Of a stretch of DNA of 17,659 nt, positions 1 through 10,200 are shown piece after piece. This DNA is from Entophlyctis helioformis (lineage: Eukaryota > Chytridiomycota > Chytridiomycetes > Chytridiales > Chytriomycetaceae). The DNA lies in NCBI GenBank assembly GCA_025526915.1, contig JAHLKH010000354.1, positions 1-17,659 of the forward strand. Reading direction: 5' to 3'. The notes under the pieces are model-generated. The model was not told the origin of the DNA, made no database searches, and saw only the letters and a list, made by a program, of their open reading frames with translations. Numbering within the stretch: the stretch's first letter is position 1; every line of letters begins with the position of its first letter. The position numbers and the translations under genes were made by a program.

Positions 1-543
1 ACAGAAAAAAGTAAAGAAAAAGCGACATAGAAGCTCTTAAACAGAGCCGACTCCAAGAAAATATGATGTCGACAACGAGGATGAAAAGAGAAGGAGCGAT
101 CCGAGACATGCAAGCCATGGCGCGGGAGACGGGAGACGGAGACGGAGAGGGGAGAGATGGAGGTCAGTTGTGCGGCTTAAAGAGTGACGCGAGCCGCGCT
201 GACCGACGCCGCGATGGCGATAGCGCATCATCCGGATGCAGATGGATGGGAACAGGCGATAGGAGCGGAACCAGCCGCCGTGACGCCGCCTTGCTGGTAT
301 CGTCGGGTGACGGCGAGATGAGGCCGGCTGCCGATCGTCTGCTTGTGCCGCCGGGGTGCAGCCGATGGTGATGTGGACGGTTTTGGATTTGGAGACGCGG
401 CCGGCTTGAGCGTGGTGCAATGGGACTGGATGCGTCTGATGACGACGGATTGTGCGGTGCGTCTTGTTGCCGCGTGGTCCGCCTACTACTGCGTGTCTGC
501 GTATCTGGTCGATCAGACGCTGCCGTTGTTGTCGTTGTTGTCG
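1..543. other. left-end region without a supportable gene
   Basis: No exon here can be tied to a family. The minus strand is open from about 595 to 164 in one frame. Its translation is Ser/Arg/Pro-rich, ends in SARLASLFKPHN and has no recognisable domain. It could be a further 3' exon of the minus-strand gene that starts at 2352, or plain 3' flanking DNA. From about 521 the sequence becomes a run of CTG/TTG triplets. I see no RNA gene, promoter or mobile element. Confidence 0.4.
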
Positions 544-580
544 CTATTGCTGCTCCTGTTGCTGTTGCTGCTGCTGCTGC
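521..580. repeat. imperfect CTG/TTG (CAG/CAA) triplet repeat
   Basis: A 60-bp stretch of mostly TTG, CTG and TCG triplets. Read on the minus strand it gives CAG/CAA codons, that is polyglutamine followed by a TAG stop at about 544-546. It may be the end of the unknown minus-strand gene or a non-coding triplet repeat. Confidence 0.7.
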
Positions 581-1009
581 GCGTCCCGATCGCACTGGCC
601 GTTGTGTGTACGTGACAGTAGACGACCGGTGGCGGAGTGACGCGCGTCGGTTGTCAGCCTCACCGTGAACAGGAACCTGTGCCTAGCCATAGTGTCAGTA
701 ACCGCATGCCGGCCAGTCAGGCATGGCCAATGACGGCATACCGGCTTGTCCTGATCGTCCTGATCGTCTGATGATGTGAGACCATCCACAGCAGGCTTGT
801 CACGATGGACGCGTCTCGACTTTTTGCTTGCACGACCCGACTTTGACGACGACGCCTCTCGCTGCGTGGCACTGGCATCGCTCTCCTCGTCTGCCGTCGA
901 GCCGGCATTCAAGTCGTGCTGGTCGGCATTCGATGCATCGGATGGACGCTTCTTTACATGGCGCGGCTGCTGTGCATGGCTTGGCTCTGGCGACGAAATC
1001 ACCTCGATA
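544..1009 (-). CDS. possible C-terminal continuation of the unknown nuclear protein
   Basis: Immediately after the TGA at 1010-1012 of the upstream gene model, a second minus-strand frame (open from 1032) has a strongly coding look. It contains DIEVISSPEP, then acidic Asp/Glu/Ser stretches, then a basic KKSRRVHRDK cluster like a nuclear localisation signal, then SSDDQDDQDKP. The preceding exon ends in DLTSPASD with the same composition, so one protein split by a single-base frame change near 1013 is plausible. A GTATGC donor follows DKP, and a possible acceptor precedes the CAG run, giving a polyQ end at 544. I do not recognise a family. The alternative is that the upstream protein really ends at 1010 and this is a separate piece or chance. 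Confidence 0.35.
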
Positions 1010-2352
1010 TCAGGGAGGCATACGCGTGACACTGTGAGACATTGGCTTGGGCACGCCAGAAGGCATCTGGTCTGAAGCGGGGCTAGTCAGATCCAGCGCC
1101 AAAGGCTGGTCTCTGGAGATGGAGACAGACGCGGGCAGCTCATGCAGCAGCTGGTGCTGTGTGGTATAGTGTGAGGCAGATGCAGATTGCGGCTGTTGCT
1201 GTTGTTGTTGCGGACTTGTGGGCAGGTCCGTGCGAGGTATAGCACGTGTTGCAGTCGAGGCTGTGGACTGTGGTGCTGCTGACACGGCCGATGGCGTTGC
1301 GGCTTCTTCGGTGCTATCCTGGGCCGCAGCGTGCTTGAGCCTGTCCAAGAACGACGACTGCGGTTTGCTTCTGGACGGAGCCGCAAACGGATCGTCATCA
1401 TCGTCAGCGTCGCTGCCATCGCTCTGCCCGGCCATGAGCGACAGCATAGACGGCCTTGCAGATGCAGGGCGGCTGGAGAAGTGCGGCGGGCCCGGCGCGT
1501 GACGCGATGGAGGGGCAGGCCGACGCACGCGGGTGGGCGGCAAGGGAGCGCGTGGAGTAGGCGGCAACAGCAGGGACAGACTGCAGCTCGGGCTCCACTG
1601 CGGCGGCTGCTCGGCGAGGGCCATTTCTCTGTTGATGGTGTTCATCCTGCGCTCGGTGGCAGACTTTGGGTGCGGCCAGTCTGGGTGCTCCTGTCCACGG
1701 CAGCGCAGCCAAGCGTCAGACATTGACAGGTTGACGTGACGCGGCGGCTGTGAGCCAGCATCGACGCCGGCAGGCATGGCGTGGTATGGCAGGACAGGCA
1801 AGACAGGATGGCAGACAGACACGGCACGGCACGGCACGCACCAGCTTGAGCAAGGTGAACAGCCTGCAGCGGATGCCGTCGGGCAGGATATGGCGCTTGT
1901 AGGGCGTGTCGTCGGGCCGCATGACGGCCTGCTTGCGGTTCAGGATCTGGCGGGATGTCACGTTGCACGCCGCGTCCGCCGCAGTGGCATTCGAGGGTGC
2001 GTCAGCCAGGTCACCGTGCATGCTCAGCAACGGCGTGGACAGGCACGCAGGCAGGCACCACACGCACCTCGTGAAGCAGGGCATCCTGCTCGGGCGTGAA
2101 CATGGGGTCGTGCGATGGTGCATGCGGTCTGCGCTGTGCCGTCGCAGCCGACGCAGCCGTCGCCGTGACCGCCATTGCTGTGCCGCTGGCCGGAACAACA
2201 AGCTCGTGCTCGCGACCACGGGCTGGTTCCTGCTGGTCGTGCTGCGGGTGTTCCTCCTGCTGCTGGTTGTGTTCCTGGTTGTGCTGCTGCTGCTCGTTGT
2301 GTTCCTGCTGCACACGGCCTGCGCCCGCATCCTCTGTGCCGTCTGTGGTCAT
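1010..2352 (-). CDS. unknown low-complexity, probably nuclear protein (3 exons)
   Basis: I do not recognise this protein. The model is exons 2352-2068, 1946-1842 and 1690-1010, joined by two phase-0 GT-AG introns (GTGCGT donors; CTGAC lies upstream of the second acceptor), 356 residues. The ATG at 2352 is the first in frame. Residues 1-80 are Gln/His/Glu-rich. The spliced junctions then create a compact, order-promoting segment of about 70 residues with the landmarks FTPEQDALLHE, PDDTPYKRHILPDG, RCRLFTLLKL and HPDWPHPKSATERR, the best handle for homology search. The rest is Pro/Ser-rich, with SDADDDDDPF, a SSFLDRLKHA helix and a run of seven Gln. Composition and acidic patches suggest a nuclear protein, but this is inference. 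The TGA at 1010 may be a frame break, since a coding-like frame continues downstream. The gene is divergent from cullin-3, with 95 bp between starts. Confidence 0.5.
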
Positions 2353-2447
2353 GCTGGCCGTCTGCTGTGCTGCTGTATCTGCCAAGACCGGCTCCGACGC
2401 TCAACTCCTTTGCAACCGAAACGGAAACCGGATCGACGCTGGCCAAC
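2353..2447. promoter_or_regulatory. short divergent promoter between unknown gene and cullin-3
   Basis: Only 95 bp separate the two opposed ATGs (2352 minus, 2448 plus), so both genes must share a bidirectional promoter with overlapping 5' UTRs, unless extra upstream exons exist. I see no clear TATA box. The stretch just before the cullin ATG is A/C-rich (AACGGAAACCGG). Confidence 0.45.
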
Positions 2448-5400
2448 ATGAACGTTTCTCGGCCACGGCCCGCCGCAAAGACGGCCATCAAGATTGCCTC
2501 CAAGCCGGTGAGCGCATCGCCTGTCCGTCTGGGCCGCCTGCTTCCTTGCCAGCCCACTCGCCTATTTGCCTACTTGCCAGCCTGCCTGCCTGGACCGCTT
2601 GCGCTCGTCTCGGCTGCACAGCGCTTGCACAGCACCCGCCAGCCTGCGCCGCCCACGACCCTGGCTGCCATCCCATGCTCACACGCCATGCACCCGCTCT
2701 GCAATGCCTGCCCAGCGCAACAACACCGACGAGCAGTGGAAGGTGCTGTCCGACGGCATCCGTGAGATCTACCTCAAGAACGCCTCGCATCTGAGCTTTG
2801 AAGAGCTCTACAGGTCTGCTCTCGCCGGCCGTTACTGGATTTCGACCGATATCCTTTCATTCCTGCTTCTCACCACAACCGCAATCCAACAGAAATGCAT
2901 ACAACATGTGTCTGTACAAGTCTGGCGCTCAGCTGTACTCGGGCACTCGCACTGTCATTGCCGACCATCTCGACGCAACCATCCAGCAGACCATCGTGCC
3001 CGTCTTCCCGCGCAGCGCCAGCCCGCCTCAGTCGGAGGCTGAATCCTTCCTCGCCGCGATCAAGGCCGTCTGGGACGACCACACCATCTGTCTGGGCATG
3101 GTGCGCGACATTCTGATGTACATGGACCGCACCTACGTCAAGACGGCCAACGTCCCCGCAACGTACGACATGGGCATGGAAGTGTTCCGCGACGTGCTTG
3201 TGAGATCCAAGACGTATCCCGTGCCAACGCATCTGATCAGCACCTTGCTGCACCAGATCAGACTCGAGCGCGATGGCGAGGTGGTCCACCGCATGCTGCT
3301 CAAGGCCATGACCGAGATGCTCTTGACACTGCCCGTCTCGTCATGTAAACATGCTTTGCGTGCCTGTCTTGGCTGTTCGTCTGGACCGTGCAACTGACGC
3401 GCACGCGATGGCTGGACAACGCAGCTTCAGGACGCATCCTGACCACACTCTACGATGCAGACTTTGAACGCGCCTTTCTCGAGACCAGCCAGACGTTCTT
3501 GTCTCGCGAGAGCCACATTATGCTCAAAGAGTGCGACGCCATGGAATACCTCATGCGTGTGAGTTGGCTGTTGATAAGGCTCTCTGAGCGCATCAGGCTT
3601 TTTGCGGATTCTCACGCATGCCCGTGCCGCGGACGACAGGCTGAAAAGCGGCTTGCCGACGAAGAGATGCGGGTGCAGCACTACCTGCATGCGTCAACAG
3701 AACCCAAGCTTCGCGCCATTGCCGAGACCGAGCTCCTTGCAAATCACATCACAACCATTATCGAGGTACGCATGCAAGTTCACTCGCTTTTCCTTGGCTC
3801 TGTATTGTGCTCCGCTGTACCGCTCTGTGGATGCGCAGACTGCTGCAGCGCCTGGTGTCCTGTCTGTTCCCGCTCACTCGCTCCTGCCTGCCGCAGATGG
3901 ACTCTGGCTTTTTTCCCGCCATGGCCGACGATCGCTATCAAGACCTGCATCGCATGTACACGCTCTTTGGCCGTGTGCAAAACGGCCACGCCGAGCTGCG
4001 CACTGCTCTCGCTGTCTACATCAAGCGGCTTGGATCCACCATCAACGAAACCTATGCCGCCATGCCGCCAGCAACACCAACTACCCCATTGCAATCAACG
4101 TCTGCCAGCACTGCACATCCGGCCTTGGACGCTGCTGGCCTTGCACAGCCGTCCTCGAGTGCTGCCAGTGGCTCGTCTGCACCAGCTGTTGTCAAGCAGG
4201 CGTCGCCCATTGGCTGGGTCGAGGCCATGATCGGCCTAAAAGACAAGTTTGACGTCATTCTCGACAAGAGCTTCAACAAGGACAAGGCGTTCCAGAACGA
4301 GATCAACGCGGCGCTCGAGTCCTGCGTCACGCTCAATGTCAAGAGCCCCGAGTTCCTGAGCCTGTTTCTCGACGAGAACCTGCGCAAGGGCATCAAAGGC
4401 GTACGTCTGTGTCGCCTGCTCTCTGTTTGTGGACTCGCTGCAATCTGATACCAAGGATGTTTGGTGGCTGACGCTTGCGTGTGGATGTGCAGAAATCCGA
4501 CGAAGAGGTCGAGACGTTCCTGGACAAGGCGATTGCCATCTTCCGCTTTGTGCACGAAAAGGACGTGTTTGAGCGGTACTATAAGCAGCATCTGGCCAAG
4601 CGTCTGCTCTATGGCCGCAGTGTCAGCGAGGACACGGAAAAGAACATGATTGCCAAGCTCAAGGTATGTCTTGTCTCAAAGCTGGATCTGGCGCGGCATC
4701 TGCGACTCACCAGTGCGGTGCTGTGCAGGTCGAGTGTGGATACCAGTTCATCTCCAAGCTCGAGGGCATGTTCAAGGACATGCACGTGTCGACGGACGTG
4801 TCCATGAGCTACCGTGCCGAGCAGGCGTCCAACGCTGCCCATGGCGCACCCGAGCTCTTTGTGCACACCCTCACATCAACGTTCTGGCCCATCACCGTGC
4901 AGCTCAACAACACATGCAACTTTCCGGGCGAGGTGCAGAGCGCCATGGACGACTTTCAGCGGTACTACCTGTCGCTCCACTCTGGCCGGCGGCTCACGTG
5001 GCTCAAGCACATGGGCACGGCTGACGTCAAGGCGACGTTTGACAAGGGCCGCAAGGAGCTCAATGTGAGCACATACGCCATGGCCGTTCTCCTGACGCTC
5101 TTCAACGACCTCGGATCCAACGAGCCGGTCTCGTATGAACGCGTGCTCGCAGAGACGGACGTGCCAGCGCCGGACCTCAAACGCACGCTGCAGTCGCTGG
5201 CGCTGGGCAAGTACCGCGTGCTCATCAAGTCGACCAAGGGCAAGGACGTTGACGTTGGCGACAGCTTCACCGTCAACACGGCCTTTACGTCTCCGCTGAA
5301 CAAGATCAAGATCCTCACCGTGGCGTCGACGGGTGCGGCTGCCACTGCCGCTGCCGCATCGACGTCCGGGCTCGGGTCCACCAACACGCTCGAGACGGAC

Positions 5401-5721
5401 GCTGAGCGCAGCGAGACGCTCGAAAAGATCCATGAGCACCGTCGGCACCAGATCGAGGCGGCCATTGTGCGGGTCATGAAATCGCGCAAGGTCATGCGCC
5501 ATGCCGAGCTCGTGGGCGAGGTCATTGGCCAGCTGGGAGCAAGGTTCTCGCCGGACCCTGTCGTGATCAAGAAACGCATCGAGAGTCTCATTGACCGCGA
5601 GTACCTGGAACGCGATGCCTCCAACAGGTACGCTCCTTCTATCCATCATCTCGTATGGCTGGTGTTGGCGTTGTTGTGCTGACTGTGCTGCTGCAGGCAA
5701 TCGTACCGGTACCTTGCATGA
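2448..5721 (+). CDS. cullin-3, scaffold of CUL3-RING (BTB) ubiquitin ligases
   Basis: Cullin-3 holds BTB substrate adaptors at its N-terminus and the RBX1 RING at its C-terminus. Exons: 2448-2507, 2716-2813, 2893-3344, 3425-3558, 3640-3765, 3897-4400, 4493-4663, 4729-5627, 5697-5721, all in phase, 822 residues. Landmarks match the family in order: FEELYR then [11 protein letters not shown] (BTB-binding N-terminal helices), [66 protein letters not shown], then the neddylation segment [13 protein letters not shown] with the acceptor Lys at about residue 766, [19 protein letters not shown] and the C-terminal YRYLA. The protein is slightly longer than animal CUL3 (768) because of an Ala/Ser/Thr-rich insert before [14 protein letters not shown]. 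The ATG is chosen because the first exon supplies the usual basic AIKIASKP leader. Odd points: the second donor is GTCTGC, and intron 4 has no stop codon in frame. Confidence 0.95.
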
Positions 5722-5831
5722 TGAGTGCAGGGAAACAGGAACCGACGGGGGCACGGCCGAGTCTCGGCTCCTCTAACCAGTATCAACAATACATCCCACA
5801 AAATAGCCCAACGTTCTGCAAAGCACTCTGT
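5722..5831. other. convergent 3' intergenic gap, cullin-3 / HSCB
   Basis: 110 bp separate the cullin-3 TGA (5719-5721) from the HSCB stop (5832-5834 on the minus strand). The two transcripts probably share or overlap 3' UTRs. AT-richer runs (AACAATACATCCCACAAAATAG) are the only candidate polyadenylation context; no AATAAA is present. Confidence 0.5.
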
Positions 5832-7038
5832 TCATGTCATCTTCTCGACAATCATGCTGTAGATGTTGCGCCAGTACTTGAGCTCGACCGCGGCGTCTTT
5901 GGCAGCCTGCAGATTGCCTTGCTTGAACGCATCGCTGATCCGCCGTTCGGCCTCTTTGATGGAATCTGTCCTCCCGGTGTCAGCCAACCCACTCCATGCA
6001 CGACCAAGCCAATACGGCAGGCACCAGCACGACACGCAGACGCACCATCATTGGCGCGTTTCAGAGCCGCAAGATCGGCCTGGCCGGCCTCCTCGACCGA
6101 CTCCTGGATCTCCATGACGTCCATGAGAAACTCTCGGTTCGCGACGGACGTTGTCTCGTCGATATGCACGCCAGCCAGTTGCAACTGTCCCGCACATGTC
6201 AGTCCAAGGGATTATCGGCATACCACGGCGTGACATGGCATGAGACGGTACAGCCTGGCACGCCACGCACGCACCATGTACTGTGCACGTGTCAACGGAT
6301 CGCGAAGGACCTGGTACGCCTTGTTCACGAGCGTCGACTGCTGTTCCGAGTTGAGTCGCTCCTCCTGTCGACCAAGACGCGATTAGCATGCCGGCTATCC
6401 AGCCGTTGATCCATCCAAACAGCTTGTCGGGCCGCCGGGCAGGGCGACAGGCAGACACTCACCGACGACTTGGTGCCAAAGTTGTCGGGATGCAGCTGCT
6501 GCTGGAGCCGCAAGAAACTCGCACGCAGATCGGCAGTGTCGAGGTCGTACCCGCTCGCAAGGATCCGGGGCAACGCCTTGTGGTCGATCGGTGCACGCAT
6601 ATCGCCGTGCTCGCCTGCTGATGGTGCGGACGTTGCGGACGTTGCGGACGTTGCGGATGATGCGGATGGTGTCGATGACGGCGGAAAGGCCGACGGGAGC
6701 ATGAGCGCAAAGTAGTTGGGCGACGGGAGGCTGGGCGGGAGGATGACGGCGCACGAGGTGTTCTTGCAGAAGAAGGCCGAGGGGCCGGGGATGTGGGAGC
6801 CGCAGCGCCAGCACTCGGAGCGCACGGCCGATTGTGTGTCTGTGTGCGAGTGGGTGTGCGAGTGGGCGGTGCCGTTGGCGGGCGTGGTGGACTTGAAGCG
6901 CATGGGCACGAGCGATGCTGCAGACGCCGAGAGCAGCGTGCGGTGGTGCCGTTGGTGCTGCTGCTGCACTCGTCCTGATGCTGCTGCTTGCTGGACGGCT
7001 GCTGCTTGCTGGATGGTTGCTGCTGCTGCTCGGCGCAT
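5832..7038 (-). CDS. mitochondrial iron-sulfur co-chaperone HSCB (Jac1, J-protein type III)
   Basis: HSCB/Jac1 binds the Fe-S scaffold ISCU/Isu1 and delivers it to the mitochondrial Hsp70. Exons: 7038-6463, 6364-6275, 6184-6046, 5965-5832, in phase, 312 residues. Residues 1-50 are rich in Arg/Ala/Gln/Ser without acids, a typical matrix presequence (probable processing near MRFKS). An N-terminal zinc-ribbon-like module follows: C76-x2-C79 and C91-x4-C96, as in animal HSCB but not yeast Jac1. The J-domain carries HPD at 183-185, then LVNKAYQVLRDPLTRAQYML, and the C-terminal ISCU-binding three-helix bundle is DVMEIQESVEEA to ELKYWRNIYSMI. About 45 low-complexity residues, partly encoded by a 9-bp minisatellite, interrupt the link between the YFALM strand and J-domain helix II. 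Two CCAAT boxes lie 73 to 116 bp upstream of the start. Transcribed towards cullin-3. Confidence 0.95.
6624..6666 (-). repeat. 9-bp minisatellite inside HSCB exon 1
   Basis: The unit GTTGCGGAC (plus strand) is repeated about four times with decaying edges, encoding Ser-Ala-Thr tripeptides (SATSATSATSAPS) in the HSCB insert. The period is a multiple of three, so copy-number changes keep the frame. Confidence 0.85.
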
Positions 7039-7100
7039 CTTGGTCAATCGATGGCGAAACAGCGGGCAAGCACTTCGCAGCAGAGCAGAGCAGTGTGCTT

Positions 7101-7154
7101 GGTGGCAGGTCGCTGATTGGTCGATCCTGCCCTTGGTGGCGGGTCGCTGATTGG
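7101..7154 (-). promoter_or_regulatory. paired CCAAT boxes in a 20-bp direct repeat upstream of HSCB
   Basis: GGTGGCAGGTCGCTGATTGG (7101-7120) recurs with one mismatch at 7135-7154, a 34-bp period. Read in the HSCB direction, each copy begins with CCAATCAGCGACC, preceded by GA or GG, which fits the RRCCAATCRG consensus of the NF-Y/HAP CCAAT-binding complex. The copies start 82 and 116 bp upstream of the HSCB ATG, a normal CCAAT-box distance. In many fungi the HAP/HapX system controls iron and mitochondrial genes, so a role in iron-responsive control of this Fe-S gene is reasonable but inferred. Confidence 0.6.
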
Positions 7155-7182
7155 CCCATACGCGAAGGCCAAGACTTGCAGC

Positions 7183-7225
7183 CACACACACACACACACA
7201 CACACATACACACACACAGAGAGAG
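7183..7225. repeat. (CA)n microsatellite followed by (GA)n
   Basis: An interrupted run of CA dinucleotides ends in GAGAGAG. It lies between the TPS2 stop (7287) and the HSCB CCAAT boxes. Confidence 0.95.
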
Positions 7226-7286
7226 CTCTTGAGATATCATTCATTTGTGTATGCGACATTCAGCAATATGATCACGGCCAGTCAAT

Positions 7287-10200
7287 CTACGCATCCGCCT
7301 GGCGAAGCTGCTCAGAGGCAGGCACGACATCGCCATTGGCATCAAGCACGCCCGTGGACGACGAGAACGACGAGACCGTGCCACTCTGGGAAGCATCAAG
7401 CGCTGCCGCCGTGGGGCCGGCGCGAGGCAGTCCTGCCCGCTGCTGGAGCGCGGCTTCCAGTTCCGCAAAGTCGTCCTCGTCGTGTCCAACGACAATGTCG
7501 TCGTCGTCGTCGTCGGCCGACAGATGGCGGCTGCGGCTGCCAGACTGGGCTGCGTTGGGGTTGCCGCCCTCGGCGATGCTGCCGCTGGACGCCTTTGCGG
7601 CCATCAGAACGGCGCGTGCTGCTGCTGCCGCGGCAGCGCTGTCGCGTCTCTCCAGCATCGCTGCTGCAGTCGTGCTGGGGCGGCTGCCTCCGACGGAAAT
7701 CTCGGCAAAGTCGCCAATGAGGTCAATGACGTCTTGGGGACTGGACACGTGCCACTGGGCGTGCGTCTTCTTGGTCGCCGATCCAATTGTGGTGGTAAAG
7801 TACACAGCCTCGGCTAACTCGGACTTGCGGAGCACCTTGAACATGTCCTCGTCGGTGCGGTCGTCGCCCACGCAAAACACAAAGTCGCACTCGGGCTGGC
7901 GCAACTGCACGAGGCGCTTGACAATCTCGCCCTTGTTCATGGACGTTGGCCGCACCTCGAGGTTCTTCTTGCCAATGAGGATCTCGACGGGCAGCTTGGA
8001 CACAATGGCGTTCTCGAGGTGGTTGAGGCACTCCTTGGCCTGGAATGTGCCATACTCGGGATCCGCCAGACGGTAGTGCCATGTGATGGCATACCGCTTC
8101 TGCTCCACAAACGATCCTATCCATTCAAACATAAAACTGCGTCAGTCACGAGAGCATCCGCATGCACACACACGTCTCAGCCGCAGACTGCGGCGCTTAC
8201 CTTGGGTGCGCTCAGTGAAAAAGTTGAAAATCTCAGACACCTTGGGCTTCCACGACAGGTCAATGCGCTCGGCAAGGTTGATCCACTTGCCGCCGGGGTA
8301 TTTGATGAACGAGCCGTGCTCGGCGCTCAGACCGAGGTTGGGAATATGGCCCAGCCAGTCGTCCAGACACGCCTGGTCGCGTCCAGAGATGACAAAGACG
8401 ACGTTGCGCGGGTCGCGCACAAGCGCGTTCATGGCCTTGAGCATGTCGACAGGCGGAACGGCTGCGCTTGGCACCTTTCGGATGGGCGTGAGTGTTCCCT
8501 GTGTGCAATCCATGTGGTGCGTGTGTGCATTGTTAGTCCTGGCATGGTTTGCAGAGCGGTACAGAGCGGCACGGAACGGAGAAGACATACGTCATAGTCA
8601 AAGAGCAGCAGACGCTTCTTGGAGTTTTGGTATCCGTCAATGATGCGCGAAATGTCCAGAATCGGCGTCGTTGTCTGGTGGTCAGGCACCAGGGCCGTCT
8701 TGCGCAGCTCCTTGATGAAGCTCGTGGACCAGAACTGAGCCGTGTGGCTTGTAACGTGGGCGTAGAGTTGCTATACACATGTAAAAACAGGCGAGATGTG
8801 AGTTGGGCGATCTGGACATGGCGTCTTTGCGGCTGAACAGTACGCCCAACCTTGTGCTTGATGACGCGATCTTCCTTGCTGAGCAAGAGCGCATCGTTGA
8901 TGGCATGTGCAACGCCCTATGAATCACGCATCGGGTTGTCCAGTCAGCAACAGCAGCGCCACAGCACTGTATGTGCACAGACGCGGCCAAGGCCAACTCA
9001 CGACATAGTCCCACGGGTTGACGAGGTAGGCGCCACTCATGGAACCGGCCGTGCCAGTAAACTCGCTCAGAATGAGAGATCCCGCATTCTCCTGCTGGCA
9101 GACCACAAACTCGTGCGAGCTCGTGTTCATGCCGTCCCGGATGGATGTGATGAGAGCAATGTCGGCCATGGAGAGGAGCGCATAGTACTCTTCCTGGTCG
9201 AGATTCTGGTGGTAGTGGTGCACGGGCACAAACTCGAGCGAGCCGTACGTGCCGTTGATGCGCGAGACCGACTCTGAGATCTTGGAGGCAAACTGGGGCG
9301 AGGGGCGTTGGGGAGGGCTGGTGACCTGCACAAGCGCGACCTTGTTCTGCCACTCGGGGAACAGCTGCAGGAACTTTTCAAACGAGTTGAGCTTGTGCTG
9401 CACGCCCTTGATGTGGTCGAGCTTGTCGCGGCCAATGATGATGCGCTTTCCGGGAAACAGCTCGCGGATCGACTTGATCTTCTGCTGCACGGCTTCGAGG
9501 CGGCGGCGGGACTCGACGCGCTCGACGTCGATGCCGATGGGGAAGATGCCAATGTTGACGGTGAAGCCGTGGAATTCGACGCCGGTGGGCGATGACTCGC
9601 AGCCCAGCACGCGCGTGCAGCTGCTGATAAAGTGGCGTGCGTGCGAGTATGTCTGGAAGCCAATCAGGTTGGCGCCAAGCAGACCGGTGAGGATCTCGGT
9701 GCGGTCTGGCGGTGGCAACGAGCGGGTTAGTGGATTGAGGATTGAGGATCGGGAGTGGATGACGGGACAAGAGGACACTTACGCGGCAGAGCACGGAAGA
9801 TCTCAGACGATGGGAACGGCGTGTGCAGGAAGAAGCCGATGGATGCGCCGGGGAGCGCCTTGCGCAGCATCGACGGCACCATCAGCAGGTGGTAGTCCTG
9901 CACCCAGACTGCGTGTGCATGTGTGTGTGTGCGTGTGCGCGTGTGCGTGTGTGCGTGTGGTTCACGGTGGTGTGATCAACGCGCCATCGGCCACGACACA
10001 CATCAGCCAGCCAAGGGCGGGGGCCAGATCCGACAGAGATCCAGAAAAGCGATGGACACACGATGGGACGCGATGGGACGCGATGGAACACGCGACAAGA
10101 GCAACAGGAGTGTGTGAGCAAACAGGGCGACACAATCAGATGCTATTGCGATCTGCACGCAACGTACTGGTGTCGCCTGGGCGGTAGATGGCGCACACGG

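Noticed and set aside
2849..2857. ATATCCTTT, a perfect U12-type 5' splice-site core, in cullin-3
   Set aside because: It lies in the middle of a 79-nt intron whose ends are GT and AG and whose exon joins give the conserved FEELYR-NAYNM. No TTCCTTRAY branch site or AC end follows at a workable distance.
4876..5754. 292-codon open frame antisense to cullin-3
   Set aside because: It is a shadow of the long cullin exon. The translation is Arg/Val/Leu-rich without domain features, and the plus strand is fully explained.
7183..7225. CA repeat as a regulatory or Z-DNA element
   Set aside because: Simple microsatellites occur several times in this window in introns and gaps; nothing ties this one to function.
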